DNA of 28,050 bases from an uncultured Eubacteriales bacterium (lineage in GTDB: Bacteria > Bacillota > Clostridia > Christensenellales > UBA1242). Below the pieces are notes generated by a model. It had not been told where the DNA came from and made no database searches. It saw only the letters and a program-made list of their open reading frames with translations. The stretch spans positions 68,613 to 96,662 of the forward strand of contig CARNVA010000004.1 of the NCBI GenBank assembly GCA_949031345.1, written 5' to 3'. A program made the position numbers and the translations under genes. Shown piece by piece: positions 14,940-22,899 of the stretch (position 1 is its first letter; each line of letters opens with the position of its first letter).

Positions 14940-17852
14940 CTAAAATAAATTATCAATGTGTATAAATTCATTATCAAAAAAGTCGTTTAATCTTTCTATA
15001 TATCCAACATCTTCATCAAAGGTGTTTTGCAAAGTTAAATTATATATTGAAGTCCATTTGTTTCCATCTCTACCAACATTAAAAATCGGATTTTGTTTTG
15101 CAAAAGCCAACCACTTGCTTCTATCTTCTTTTGAGCCGGGACCAATATATAATGATAAAACGCAAGCGTTTTCAGTATTATTTACTTCATAAACAAGCAA
15201 ATCTTTAATTCCTGCCCAGCACCCATCACCGACTCTGCCAACGACATCTCTTATTTTCTTAGATACAAATCTTATATATCTTTTTCCATGTGTAAGTATT
15301 TCGATATTTTTATTTACTGCGATACTTTTTAGATGGTTGAAAATATTATTGCTTTTTTGGATTTGAACTAACATTTCTACATCTTTATCTGCATTTTCTT
15401 TTCGATTATTTTTCAACATCTCTTGGTAAACCTTGAAAACATAATCGACAAACTCTCTATAATCAGCACATTCAGATAGATAAATTCTATAATTTAAAGC
15501 CCATAAATAATTGTTAGGCAAAACCTCCCCTGAAGCTATCAATGCATCATTCAATGCTCTTGTTTGGAAACAAATTTTTCGTTTTGAGTTTTGAATATGT
15601 ACTTCTACAATGTGTTTGCTCAAATTTTGACTGCGAATGGCAATGTAATTTTTTCTTGCCGTTTCATATAAATTTGGAATCTTTTCGCAAAGTGATTTAA
15701 AAATTTTATCATAATACTTTACCATATACATATCTTTATCAGCCAAATATTCTGAGACCCTTATTTCATTCACTTCGTTTCCAAAATATGTATCTCTATA
15801 TGTATAATCTACAACTTCAATCTCAGGCACATCAGGTCTTTCTTCTTTCATAAAATCCAAACCTAAAACTGAAATTTTAAATTCATCACTTGGGAATTTA
15901 AAGCTCCATCTTTTTTCCATAAAGGATAACAAATGCAAGCCTCTATTTAAAATCTCTGTTGGAGTCCAATATTTTTCATCCGCCACCTCTTGTTCAGAAA
16001 AAGAACCCTTTTTATAACCACTACGCCCTTCCTTAGGAGTTTTCTTCAACTCAAACTCATCATTTTGCAAAGATGAATTTATGCTTTGAGATAGTGCAAG
16101 TAAATTTCCTAAAGAATTTGCCAATCTATGTCTTTCATTCTCATTATCATATTTCCTAAAAGCATTTCTCCAATACCACGCAGTCGGCTTTTGTGGAAAA
16201 ATATGTTCTATTGAAATTTTATCCTTATCAGATTTGGTAAAAGAACTCCAATCATTAAGTTTTTCAATATTTCTCTTTTCTGACAAACTAGCTTCATATT
16301 CAAATAAAAAATACCAGCGTGGATACCAGCTATAGAATCCATCATAATTTGTAAACAATTGCACCATATCAGATTTAAAAGCATCCAATGCACCAGTAAT
16401 GTTTTTGTTAAATCCGTTTTGAAAATATTCAATTATTTTGGCGATTTTTATCTTTTTAAAATACAAATCTCTTGCAAACTTATAAGAGCTTACACTTTCA
16501 TAATTGGAATTGTATTTTCCAAGTCTAAAGCACAAAAATATAAACTTTTCGACAGTCTTAAACAATTCAACCCTTTCATCTGTCGTAACTTCATTATTGA
16601 TTAAAGAGGCAACAATCAGTGTTCTAAAATAATTTATTCCTATTCTATTCAATCTATTAAGCCATTTTTTTTCAATATCTGAAAGGTTAGAATTTTCTGG
16701 GTTGTATGACATAGACCAAAATCTCGATATTTCTTTTAAACTATTGACATAATCATTTATATCTTTTGGTACAAGTTTTTCGTTCTCCTTAGTTATCAAC
16801 AAGTTTGCGTCCATATCTTCATCATCAATTTCACCAACTGAAGTTTTAAAATCAAAATCAACTTGTTCTCCATAAACCGCTTTCGGTGTAAATTGTTTAT
16901 TCAGCAAAAATTTGATATAATCATCACCTTTATTACGAGTATATTTATAAAATAAAGTCCAATGATTGCGTAGGTATTCATCATCGTCTAGAGGCTTATT
17001 TTTATTGTTGCCCAATTGTTTATAAACCTCTCTCCAAGCATTGTTTATATTATTTCTTAATTGAAGTTTATCGTTAACACTCAAAACCACATCAGGAAAA
17101 ATTGTTGTCAAATAAATAAGCCTGTTTTTTAAAATTTCTAAATTTGATAATTTTTTACCACGGTTATTCATTGTCTCAAAAGCAACATAAACATCAAAAT
17201 CATTATCAATTTCATGAATATTGAATTGAAGCCTATTGACAAGTTTTGTATAAAGAGACTCTAATTTAGAAATCTTGTCATCAACAAAATTTTTAGATAA
17301 TTTTTCATCAAAATAATCTTTTGCTCTTTTTAGGTTGAGTGTATAACAAGATTCTTCAATATCCTCTGAATAACTTTCACCCAGAATTATATATCTTAAA
17401 AATTTAAAGGACGGATTGCCGTTTTCATAACCAAACTTATAAGACTTTGAAATTTTTAAAGGCTTATTGTATTCTACTATGTATTTCTCTCTTATATCCT
17501 CTATAGATTTTCCTTTTAAATAGTAAATATCATTCTCAGCAGCAAAATCTAAAATTGAATTTAAAAGAATAATAATTGTTGTAAGCCTTTGTTGCCCGTC
17601 AACTACATGAAAAGCTTTATAACCATTTTCAATGATCCATTTATCTTCATCCCATTTTTGACAATCTTTTACAGGATCCAATTCTTTCAATGAAAGCATT
17701 CCTGTGTAATGATATCTGCCATCAGGCAAATTGTATAAATCATCCCAAAAATCATCCAATTGTGATGTATTCCACGCAAATCCTCTTTGATAATCAGGAA
17801 TGCGAAATAAGCTATTTACAAACAAACTAGATAAAGATGTCATATTTTTCAT
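14940..17852 (-). CDS. DUF262/DUF1524 (GmrSD-like) defence-type nuclease with long C-terminal extension
   Basis: 970 residues. The N-terminal DUF262 domain carries IPDYQRGFAW (18-27), the DGQQRLTT motif (85-92) and the later ETMNNRGKKLSNLE segment (about 226-239). The DUF1524 HNH-type nuclease domain carries ISIEHIFPQ (H550) and SLGNLLALSQ..N. This pairing defines GmrSD-like type IV restriction enzymes and related anti-phage proteins, which use a nucleoside triphosphate to cut modified DNA. Residues about 695-815 resemble the DUF5655 module often attached to DUF262 proteins; the last ~150 residues carry a YIGPG motif of unclear family. ATG 17852 is chosen because AGGAG lies about 9 nt upstream; the frame opens earlier at a TTG. 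Own weak promoter and strong terminator: a self-contained cassette between addB and addA, suggesting horizontal insertion. Target unknown. Confidence 0.88.
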   Translation of the reverse strand: MKNMTSLSSLFVNSLFRIPDYQRGFAWNTSQLDDFWDDLYNLPDGRYHYTGMLSLKELDPVKDCQKWDEDKWIIENGYKAFHVVDGQQRLTTIIILLNSILDFAAENDIYYLKGKSIEDIREKYIVEYNKPLKISKSYKFGYENGNPSFKFLRYIILGESYSEDIEESCYTLNLKRAKDYFDEKLSKNFVDDKISKLESLYTKLVNRLQFNIHEIDNDFDVYVAFETMNNRGKKLSNLEILKNRLIYLTTIFPDVVLSVNDKLQLRNNINNAWREVYKQLGNNKNKPLDDDEYLRNHWTLFYKYTRNKGDDYIKFLLNKQFTPKAVYGEQVDFDFKTSVGEIDDEDMDANLLITKENEKLVPKDINDYVNSLKEISRFWSMSYNPENSNLSDIEKKWLNRLNRIGINYFRTLIVASLINNEVTTDERVELFKTVEKFIFLCFRLGKYNSNYESVSSYKFARDLYFKKIKIAKIIEYFQNGFNKNITGALDAFKSDMVQLFTNYDGFYSWYPRWYFLFEYEASLSEKRNIEKLNDWSSFTKSDKDKISIEHIFPQKPTAWYWRNAFRKYDNENERHRLANSLGNLLALSQSINSSLQNDEFELKKTPKEGRSGYKKGSFSEQEVADEKYWTPTEILNRGLHLLSFMEKRWSFKFPSDEFKISVLGLDFMKEERPDVPEIEVVDYTYRDTYFGNEVNEIRVSEYLADKDMYMVKYYDKIFKSLCEKIPNLYETARKNYIAIRSQNLSKHIVEVHIQNSKRKICFQTRALNDALIASGEVLPNNYLWALNYRIYLSECADYREFVDYVFKVYQEMLKNNRKENADKDVEMLVQIQKSNNIFNHLKSIAVNKNIEILTHGKRYIRFVSKKIRDVVGRVGDGCWAGIKDLLVYEVNNTENACVLSLYIGPGSKEDRSKWLAFAKQNPIFNVGRDGNKWTSIYNLTLQNTFDEDVGYIERLNDFFDNEFIHIDNLF

Positions 17853-17880
17853 AAACAAAACTCCTTTGATGTTTTATTTT

Positions 17881-17889
17881 ATAATAACA
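17881..17889 (-). promoter_or_regulatory. Extended -10 of the DUF262 gene
   Basis: TGT-TATTAT on the minus strand (17889-17881), with no convincing -35. Leader of about 22 nt containing the ribosome site. Confidence 0.4.
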
Positions 17890-17975
17890 TACTTTACTTT
17901 AAATTGTTTTTATTTTTAATAAAAAAAATAAATATTTCATTCAAATAGTTCTTAAAAATAAAAAGTAAGTATTGC

Positions 17976-18012
17976 AAAAAGAAAACCTAAACCGTGGTTT
18001 TGGCTTAGGTTT
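17976..18012 (-). terminator. Intrinsic terminator after the 172-residue gene
   Basis: An 11-bp stem (18012-18002 with 17993-17983) that is fully paired, with one G-U, only in the minus-strand transcript. It is followed by TTTTCTTTTT. Confidence 0.8.
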
Positions 18013-18060
18013 CAAAATTGAGTGACTACAACTCAGTTTTTTATTTTTTAATATTTTCTT

Positions 18061-18579
18061 TTAAAGAATTATTCCATAGTCATCATCTTTTCCATTATCG
18101 TAATCATCCGATTTTTCTTCTTTTTTGTAATTGAGATATGTGCAAAAACGGCTTAGCGCACCCGGAACATTCAATCTTTCAAGCTCACTATAAATCGCCG
18201 CCAAATCTTCTTTATCTAAAATGTCTTTATTTTGAACGGCATAAAGAATAATCTCATTTGCCTCATTGGAGTTTGATTGTCTTTCAAGGCTTTCCTCTCT
18301 AAGTCTGTCTTGATAGCCATGATAACCTGATGCAATCATGGCGACAAATTCAACAAGCTCTCTCCAATCTTCAACTCTGCTGCTTTGAATTTCATATTCT
18401 ATTGCAGCAAAAGCAGCTCCTTCACTTGGCGCTCTTCCAATATTTATAAGCAGCAACTCATAGGCCTTATATCCCTCTCTCGCAGGATTTCCACCCTCTT
18501 GAATAGCCTTTTCATAATTTGCTTTAGCCTCCCTAACGACACGAATAAAACTGTTTTCTTTCTGACGTTTTTCAGCCAT
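18061..18579 (-). CDS. Unrecognised 172-residue helical protein
   Basis: A soluble, mostly helical protein without signal or membrane segments. It has a basic N terminus, an 'YEKAIQEGGNPAREGYKAYELLLINIG' helical pair resembling generic repeat hairpins, a central hydrophobic helix (VEFVAMIASGYHGYQDRL) and an Asp/Lys-rich tail (about 150-172). I do not recognise a family. GGGAGG upstream of the ATG is a strong ribosome site, and it has its own promoter and terminator. It lies between addB and the DUF262 gene on the same strand, but separate transcription units give no evidence of a shared role. It could belong to the inserted segment or to the ancestral locus. Confidence 0.75.
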   Translation of the reverse strand: MAEKRQKENSFIRVVREAKANYEKAIQEGGNPAREGYKAYELLLINIGRAPSEGAAFAAIEYEIQSSRVEDWRELVEFVAMIASGYHGYQDRLREESLERQSNSNEANEIILYAVQNKDILDKEDLAAIYSELERLNVPGALSRFCTYLNYKKEEKSDDYDNGKDDDYGIIL

Positions 18580-18603
18580 AACCGCCTCCCTATTTCATAA
18601 TTT

Positions 18604-18633
18604 ATCATATCATAATTTATGTTAAAATGCCAA
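18604..18633 (-). promoter_or_regulatory. Promoter of the 172-residue gene
   Basis: TTGGCA (18633-18628), 18-bp spacer, TATGAT (18609-18604) on the minus strand, with TG one base upstream of the -10 (extended -10). Confidence 0.65.
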
Positions 18634-18782
18634 TAATTTTTAATATTTATCTAAAAATATCGCATTTTTCTTTAAAAAACACCAATTTTTTTTATTTTTT
18701 GAGCTAAATTTCTTCAATTAACATTATGTATCTTTTTTCTCATAAAAGACTTCTCTTAAAATTTTCTGCCTTATAAGTCCAA

Positions 18783-21773
18783 CTAAAACTTTATCTTGCT
18801 GCTGTCATTTTTACGCACTCCCTGCGATTTCTCATATCCGCATAAAGCACTATATTTACAATATGTGCAACTTTCAGAATTTGGCATAGGCCTTACAAAT
18901 CCATTCGCGATTTTTTCAATCGCCTTTTTAGAAATCTCCATCGAATATTCATAAAGATTCTCCAAGCTTTCATCACAAATTGCACCGCCTTTAAAACCTT
19001 TGCTGGTGCGCTCTACTGATAAAATGTTGCTTTTATTTTCAATAGCAAGGTCGCTATCAAGCATGCAAAGCACCTCTTCGTCATTTGGAGCAATACCCTT
19101 TAATATAACCTTGTCATCATCACTGTTTGAATAGTCAAGTTTGGCGTTAAAATAATATCCGCCTGCCGAACGCTTTTCAAACTGCTCACAAGCAATCTTT
19201 TGATAGAGGAAAAGCTGCAATTTATCTCCAAAATAAAGCTGTTTTAAAACGCTGCCAGTATTTCCCGTCTTATAGTCGATAATTCGAACATAATCACCTT
19301 GTTCATCAATTCGGTCAGCACGCCCAATAAGCAAAAACTCTTCGCCTCCCACATTAAGTTTATAGTCTGCAAACCTCTTTTCAATAAACTTTGGTCTGAA
19401 ACTGCTTTTTTTAAGCTCTCTTATAATATCATTAAAATTCGCTTTAAGTTGACGCTTAATAAAACGAACAAACGGCTCTTTCTCATCAAGCAAGTCAAGC
19501 TTTTCATTCAAATGTTCTTCCTCAATTATTTTTCCAAGCCTGCTTTCAATAAACCTGTCAATGTCAATTTCAAAGTCAAAGCCATTTTTAATCAGCTCTT
19601 TAATAAACTTCTCTGCCCCCTTGTGACAGATGTTTCCAATGTCACGAGGGTCAAACTCAACATTCTTAATTTCGCCTAAGTTTAACCCATAAGAAACAAA
19701 GTGTTTAAACGGACAACTATAAAATTGTTCAAGCTGCGTAACACGCACTATATTATCCTTAAACATCAACTTTTTACCGTCAAAATTCAATTTTTCGCGA
19801 TTTTTAAAGGTTTTTTCGCCATTTTTTAACAAATTTCCTTTAATTTTCTTAAATTCATGACATAACAGAGCCCTTTCTTCATCCCTAGGCTTTCTGGCAA
19901 AAAAGACGCTTGAAACCTTCAAATCCACCTGTGAAAATATGTTATTTAAACTTGCAATATATGATGGAATTTCAATTTTCTTGCCATCATCACTGCGACT
20001 TTGAAAGAAAATATACAGCTGATTTTGCCCAAGCGGAAGCAGACTGAAAAGCCTAAATCTGTTTCGCCTGTTTATCATTCTTATGGTCGGCTCAATCTCT
20101 TTTATATTGGATAAAAGCTCATCATCACTCAATATGCCATTATCTAAGTTTGTAATAGGCAGTGCCTGTCCACCCATAATAATCAAGGTGTCACTCTCAC
20201 CGAAAAAGCTTTTTGATGCGTCTCCAATCATAACCCCGTCAACATAGGTCGGCACTGTTGATACCTGCCTAAACGACAAAAGCAACTTAAGCTTGCGAGC
20301 ATATTCATCAATCTCAATTTCGCCATCGTCGTAACGCCCGATTAGGTCGATAGTCTCTTTTAATATGTCAAAGGCTTGAAGATTGATATTTTTTTCCTTT
20401 ATATCACCTCTTTCCTCCAAAAGCCTAACCACCTCATCAAAAGGCGAAAGCACTCTTCCCACAAACTCCAAGATTTTTTCGCCATATTGCTTAACATTTT
20501 TGCACCTTTCAAGCGATAACGCAAGGTCGGCAAACGGAAAGTCCCTTTCAATATATTTCTTATATTTTCTCTTGCTGTCAATTACCAGCCTCTGACAACG
20601 CTCAATAAGCTCTTGATTTTCTCCCAATAAGATGTTTGATAAAATATTGATAAGCCTCTCACCATAAAACCCAAAACTTACCCCTTCCAAAAAGTCCAAA
20701 ACCAGTCGCCCAAGCATTGTCTGGTCACAAGTTTGCCCACTGTCTATATAATAAGGAATGTCATATCTGTCAAAAATGTCTTCAATTTGAGTTTGATAAC
20801 GCTCTAAATCACCCACCGCAACTTGAAAGTCATGAAAGCGTAAGCCTTTTTTATATATTTTGTATCGAATAAGCTTGCAAACGCTCTCCACCTCTTCAGT
20901 GATATTACTTGCCGAATAGAGATTATAAAACCCATCATTCTCACAAGAGGCTTTGTGATAACTGTAAACTCCCTTCAACAAACCTTCCTTTTGCTTAGAA
21001 AATTCCTTTTTGCCTTCGACAGCCTCAACCATACAGCCATTTTCATAGGCAATTTGCTTTATCATTTCACTTATATCGTTGTCATAAATGTATTCATTTC
21101 CGCTGTCAAAACTCTCTGCCAACGAAAAACTCACCTCTTTTGCAAGCGGAACAAGTTTTTTAATCAAGCTGTATCCTTCTTTTGTAAAAGCGTCAAAGCC
21201 GGCAAAATATAACTTCGTGTTTGCCAAAAATTCGCCCTCTTTCAAGCTGTTGTTTAAAAGTGCCAACCTCTCATTTGCGTCAAGTTTGTCAGCAAGAAGC
21301 CTTTGATATTCACTGTAAATAAGTTTCAAATCATGATATTTTGCACCGGCTATACCAGCGGCATTTTCATTTAAATCATCAGCCCTCACGCCCGAGCTTT
21401 TAAACTGCGACAAAAGCTTGCTTATCTCATAAGAGAAAGCAATTCGACTTTTTTTGAAGGTTGAAAGCTGATTTTTTACATTTTCTATTGCCTTTTGTGT
21501 AAGCAGCAAAACCTCTCCGCTTGACAAAACCTCATCGAGTTTAACCCCTAACTTCCCCAAAAGCTCCACTGAAAAACTGGTAAGATTTTCAACTCTTACA
21601 TTAAAAAGTGCCTTACTTGACAAAAGTTGCAACAAAAGCTTTTCACTTAGAAGTGAAAAACGGTCAGGAACAATCACAACATGCTCAACCTCAAAATCGC
21701 TGTTGTCAATAGCCGAAAACATAGCTTTGACAGCGTCAAAAGAGGTGACATTTTTATAAAGGCAAATTTTCAT
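18783..21773 (-). CDS. addB: ATP-dependent helicase/nuclease subunit B (AddB), P-loop missing
   Basis: 996 residues, partner of AddA in double-strand-break processing. The C-terminal nuclease is intact: IGRADRID (D820) and RIIDYKTG (D833, K835). The iron-sulfur cluster cysteines are present: C687 (FYSCPFKHF), then C969, C972 and C978 in CTYCKYSALC. The N terminus aligns with AddB: 'MKICLYKN...' then 'HVVIVPDRFSLLSEKLLLQ' matches the family's 'LIVPeQ.s...E..L'. But where AddB normally has a GxAGSGKS/T Walker A loop this protein reads KNVTSFDAVKAM, so it should not bind ATP there, as known for RexB. The start at 21773 follows conservation; earlier in-frame starts (21791, 21848) add unrelated residues. 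There is no Shine-Dalgarno, and an extended -10 puts transcription start on the ATG. Confidence 0.93.
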   Translation of the reverse strand: MKICLYKNVTSFDAVKAMFSAIDNSDFEVEHVVIVPDRFSLLSEKLLLQLLSSKALFNVRVENLTSFSVELLGKLGVKLDEVLSSGEVLLLTQKAIENVKNQLSTFKKSRIAFSYEISKLLSQFKSSGVRADDLNENAAGIAGAKYHDLKLIYSEYQRLLADKLDANERLALLNNSLKEGEFLANTKLYFAGFDAFTKEGYSLIKKLVPLAKEVSFSLAESFDSGNEYIYDNDISEMIKQIAYENGCMVEAVEGKKEFSKQKEGLLKGVYSYHKASCENDGFYNLYSASNITEEVESVCKLIRYKIYKKGLRFHDFQVAVGDLERYQTQIEDIFDRYDIPYYIDSGQTCDQTMLGRLVLDFLEGVSFGFYGERLINILSNILLGENQELIERCQRLVIDSKRKYKKYIERDFPFADLALSLERCKNVKQYGEKILEFVGRVLSPFDEVVRLLEERGDIKEKNINLQAFDILKETIDLIGRYDDGEIEIDEYARKLKLLLSFRQVSTVPTYVDGVMIGDASKSFFGESDTLIIMGGQALPITNLDNGILSDDELLSNIKEIEPTIRMINRRNRFRLFSLLPLGQNQLYIFFQSRSDDGKKIEIPSYIASLNNIFSQVDLKVSSVFFARKPRDEERALLCHEFKKIKGNLLKNGEKTFKNREKLNFDGKKLMFKDNIVRVTQLEQFYSCPFKHFVSYGLNLGEIKNVEFDPRDIGNICHKGAEKFIKELIKNGFDFEIDIDRFIESRLGKIIEEEHLNEKLDLLDEKEPFVRFIKRQLKANFNDIIRELKKSSFRPKFIEKRFADYKLNVGGEEFLLIGRADRIDEQGDYVRIIDYKTGNTGSVLKQLYFGDKLQLFLYQKIACEQFEKRSAGGYYFNAKLDYSNSDDDKVILKGIAPNDEEVLCMLDSDLAIENKSNILSVERTSKGFKGGAICDESLENLYEYSMEISKKAIEKIANGFVRPMPNSESCTYCKYSALCGYEKSQGVRKNDSSKIKF

Positions 21774-21779
21774 ACATAT

Positions 21780-21788
21780 ATAATAGCA
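21780..21788 (-). promoter_or_regulatory. Extended -10 of addB, predicted leaderless start
   Basis: TGC-TATTAT on the minus strand (21788-21780). Standard spacing puts +1 at 21773, the first base of the addB ATG. No clear -35. Confidence 0.45.
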
Positions 21789-21880
21789 CATCTGCCACAA
21801 ATTTGAAAGAGTTTTGACTGCTAAACCTTCTTTTTTCCCTCCAGCCATTCATTAGAAAAAATGCTGTTGCAAAATTGTAA

Positions 21881-21967
21881 GGTAAATTTGATGTTTCAGG
21901 GCTTACAGTTGAAGAGCTTGCACCAATCAGACAAATAATATCAGACCTCAAAAAACGAAAAAGATGA
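21881..21967 (+). pseudogene. Probable remnant of a gene 3' end
   Basis: An open stretch of 28 codons ending at TGA (21965-21967) reads like the C-terminus of a real protein: a mixed segment, then LTVEELAPIRQIISDL and a basic KKRKR tail. It has no start codon and an in-frame TAA directly before it (21878-21880). I infer a decayed fragment. The parent protein is not recognised. Confidence 0.35.
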
Positions 21968-21979
21968 AAAAATACATAT

Positions 21980-22007
21980 AAAAAAGGCGGAAGTTTCCAC
22001 CTTTTTT
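21980..22007 (-). terminator. Intrinsic terminator after the Myb-like gene
   Basis: A 13-bp stem that is fully paired (one G-U) only in the minus-strand transcript (22007-21995 with 21992-21980), ending in six T's. On the plus strand the same position is a C-A mismatch. Confidence 0.75.
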
Positions 22008-22018
22008 GTTTGCAATTT

Positions 22019-22795
22019 TTATTCTGATTTTTCTTTTTTCTGAAGTTTTTGACGAAGCCCTTCTGCTCTGTCACAGCGTAATTGCAAATTTAAATTTAAA
22101 AGTCTTGAGTTTTCACTTCTGACCTTATCAAGCTCTTCCTTCAACTTTTCATTCTCACGCTGATTTGTGCCAAGTTTTGCAATGGCTTTTCTTAGGTCGT
22201 TGTTGGCTCTGCCAAGTTTTTCTTTAAAAGCCTCCTCGCTTTCCTCTTGTGCATTCTTTTTCACAAGTCTGACAAGCCCCATAAATAGCGACTGAATTTC
22301 ACCATCGGTGAGAAGTTTTCCAGTCTTGCGAAAAGCAATTACATTGTCTGGTTTTGCAGTATTTTGCGTTAATATAGCCTTTTTTTCATCTTTTTTCTTG
22401 TTTTTTGCGAGAAAATTGCGATATTTATTCTGATATCTCAACATTTGACTTACATCACCGCCCGAAAGAGTAAGGCAAGCTTTTCTCACAGAAATGCCCT
22501 TTTGCACCATATCATCAACCTCTTTCATAAGGTCTTTTTCTTCCTCTGGCGAAAAATAAGTCACACATGTTTTTGAATGTCTTTTAAGGTCAATGCCAAG
22601 TTTTTGCAAGCGTTTTCCATCAACTTTTAAGTTGTCAACCTCATGATAGTAATAGTTTCTCACACTGTTTGGTTTTCTGCCAAATTTTTCTGCATGAGCC
22701 ACAAAAGCCAGTTTTAGTGATTTGTTTTTATCTTTATAATCTTCCACTCTTTCAAAGAGCTCTTTCACTTCACTGTTATCCCAAATTCCTTTCAT
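22019..22795 (-). CDS. Myb/SANT-like DNA-binding protein with C-terminal coiled coil
   Basis: 258 residues. The first ~55 residues (W5...GRKPNSVRNYYYHEV) look like the Myb/SANT-type helix-turn-helix of RsfA-like Firmicutes regulators, with a tryptophan early and an aromatic-rich third helix; a second similar unit may lie at about 80-130 (FSPEEEKDLMKEVDDMVQKGISVRKACLTL...). A basic linker (NKKKDEKK) follows. The last ~80 residues are a charged, Leu/Asn-spaced coiled coil likely used for oligomerisation. The start is ATG 22795: GAGGTG lies 6 nt upstream, and the in-frame GTG at 22804 is part of that site. I infer a transcription or chromosome-binding factor; its regulon is not visible. Divergent from the 22900 gene. 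Confidence 0.65.
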   Translation of the reverse strand: MKGIWDNSEVKELFERVEDYKDKNKSLKLAFVAHAEKFGRKPNSVRNYYYHEVDNLKVDGKRLQKLGIDLKRHSKTCVTYFSPEEEKDLMKEVDDMVQKGISVRKACLTLSGGDVSQMLRYQNKYRNFLAKNKKKDEKKAILTQNTAKPDNVIAFRKTGKLLTDGEIQSLFMGLVRLVKKNAQEESEEAFKEKLGRANNDLRKAIAKLGTNQRENEKLKEELDKVRSENSRLLNLNLQLRCDRAEGLRQKLQKKEKSE

Positions 22796-22814
22796 ATATT
22801 TCACCTCACAGAAA

Positions 22815-22820
22815 ATTATA
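22815..22820 (-). promoter_or_regulatory. -10 box of the Myb-like gene
   Basis: Consensus TATAAT on the minus strand (22820-22815), 20 nt before the ATG; the -35 is weak, which may mean activator dependence. Confidence 0.45.
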
Positions 22821-22886
22821 GACTCACATTTATCATTTTATACATTTTATAATTTAAAATTTTTGTGCTTTTTGTTTGAAAATGGG

Positions 22887-22892
22887 CATACT
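22887..22892 (+). promoter_or_regulatory. -10 box close to the 22900 start codon
   Basis: CATACT at 22887-22892 with TTGTGC 18 bp upstream predicts transcription start at 22899-22900, on the ATG. A TATAAT at 22848-22853 is an alternative that would give a normal leader. Confidence 0.35.
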
Positions 22893-22899
22893 TTAAAAT

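Noticed and set aside
18019..18043. Plus-strand terminator-like hairpin (TGAGT/ACTCA with T-run)
   Set aside because: Only a 5-6 bp stem and there is no plus-strand gene for it to end; the minus-strand terminator at 17976-18012 explains the region better.
21774..21848. In-frame N-terminal extension of addB up to ATG 21848
   Set aside because: The extra 25 residues do not resemble AddB and run through the presumed promoter; the family's conserved start fits M-K-I-C at 21773.
21754..22074. 106-residue minus-strand frame between the Myb-like gene and addB
   Set aside because: It runs through a terminator and into the addB start, has no ribosome site, and its product is low complexity.
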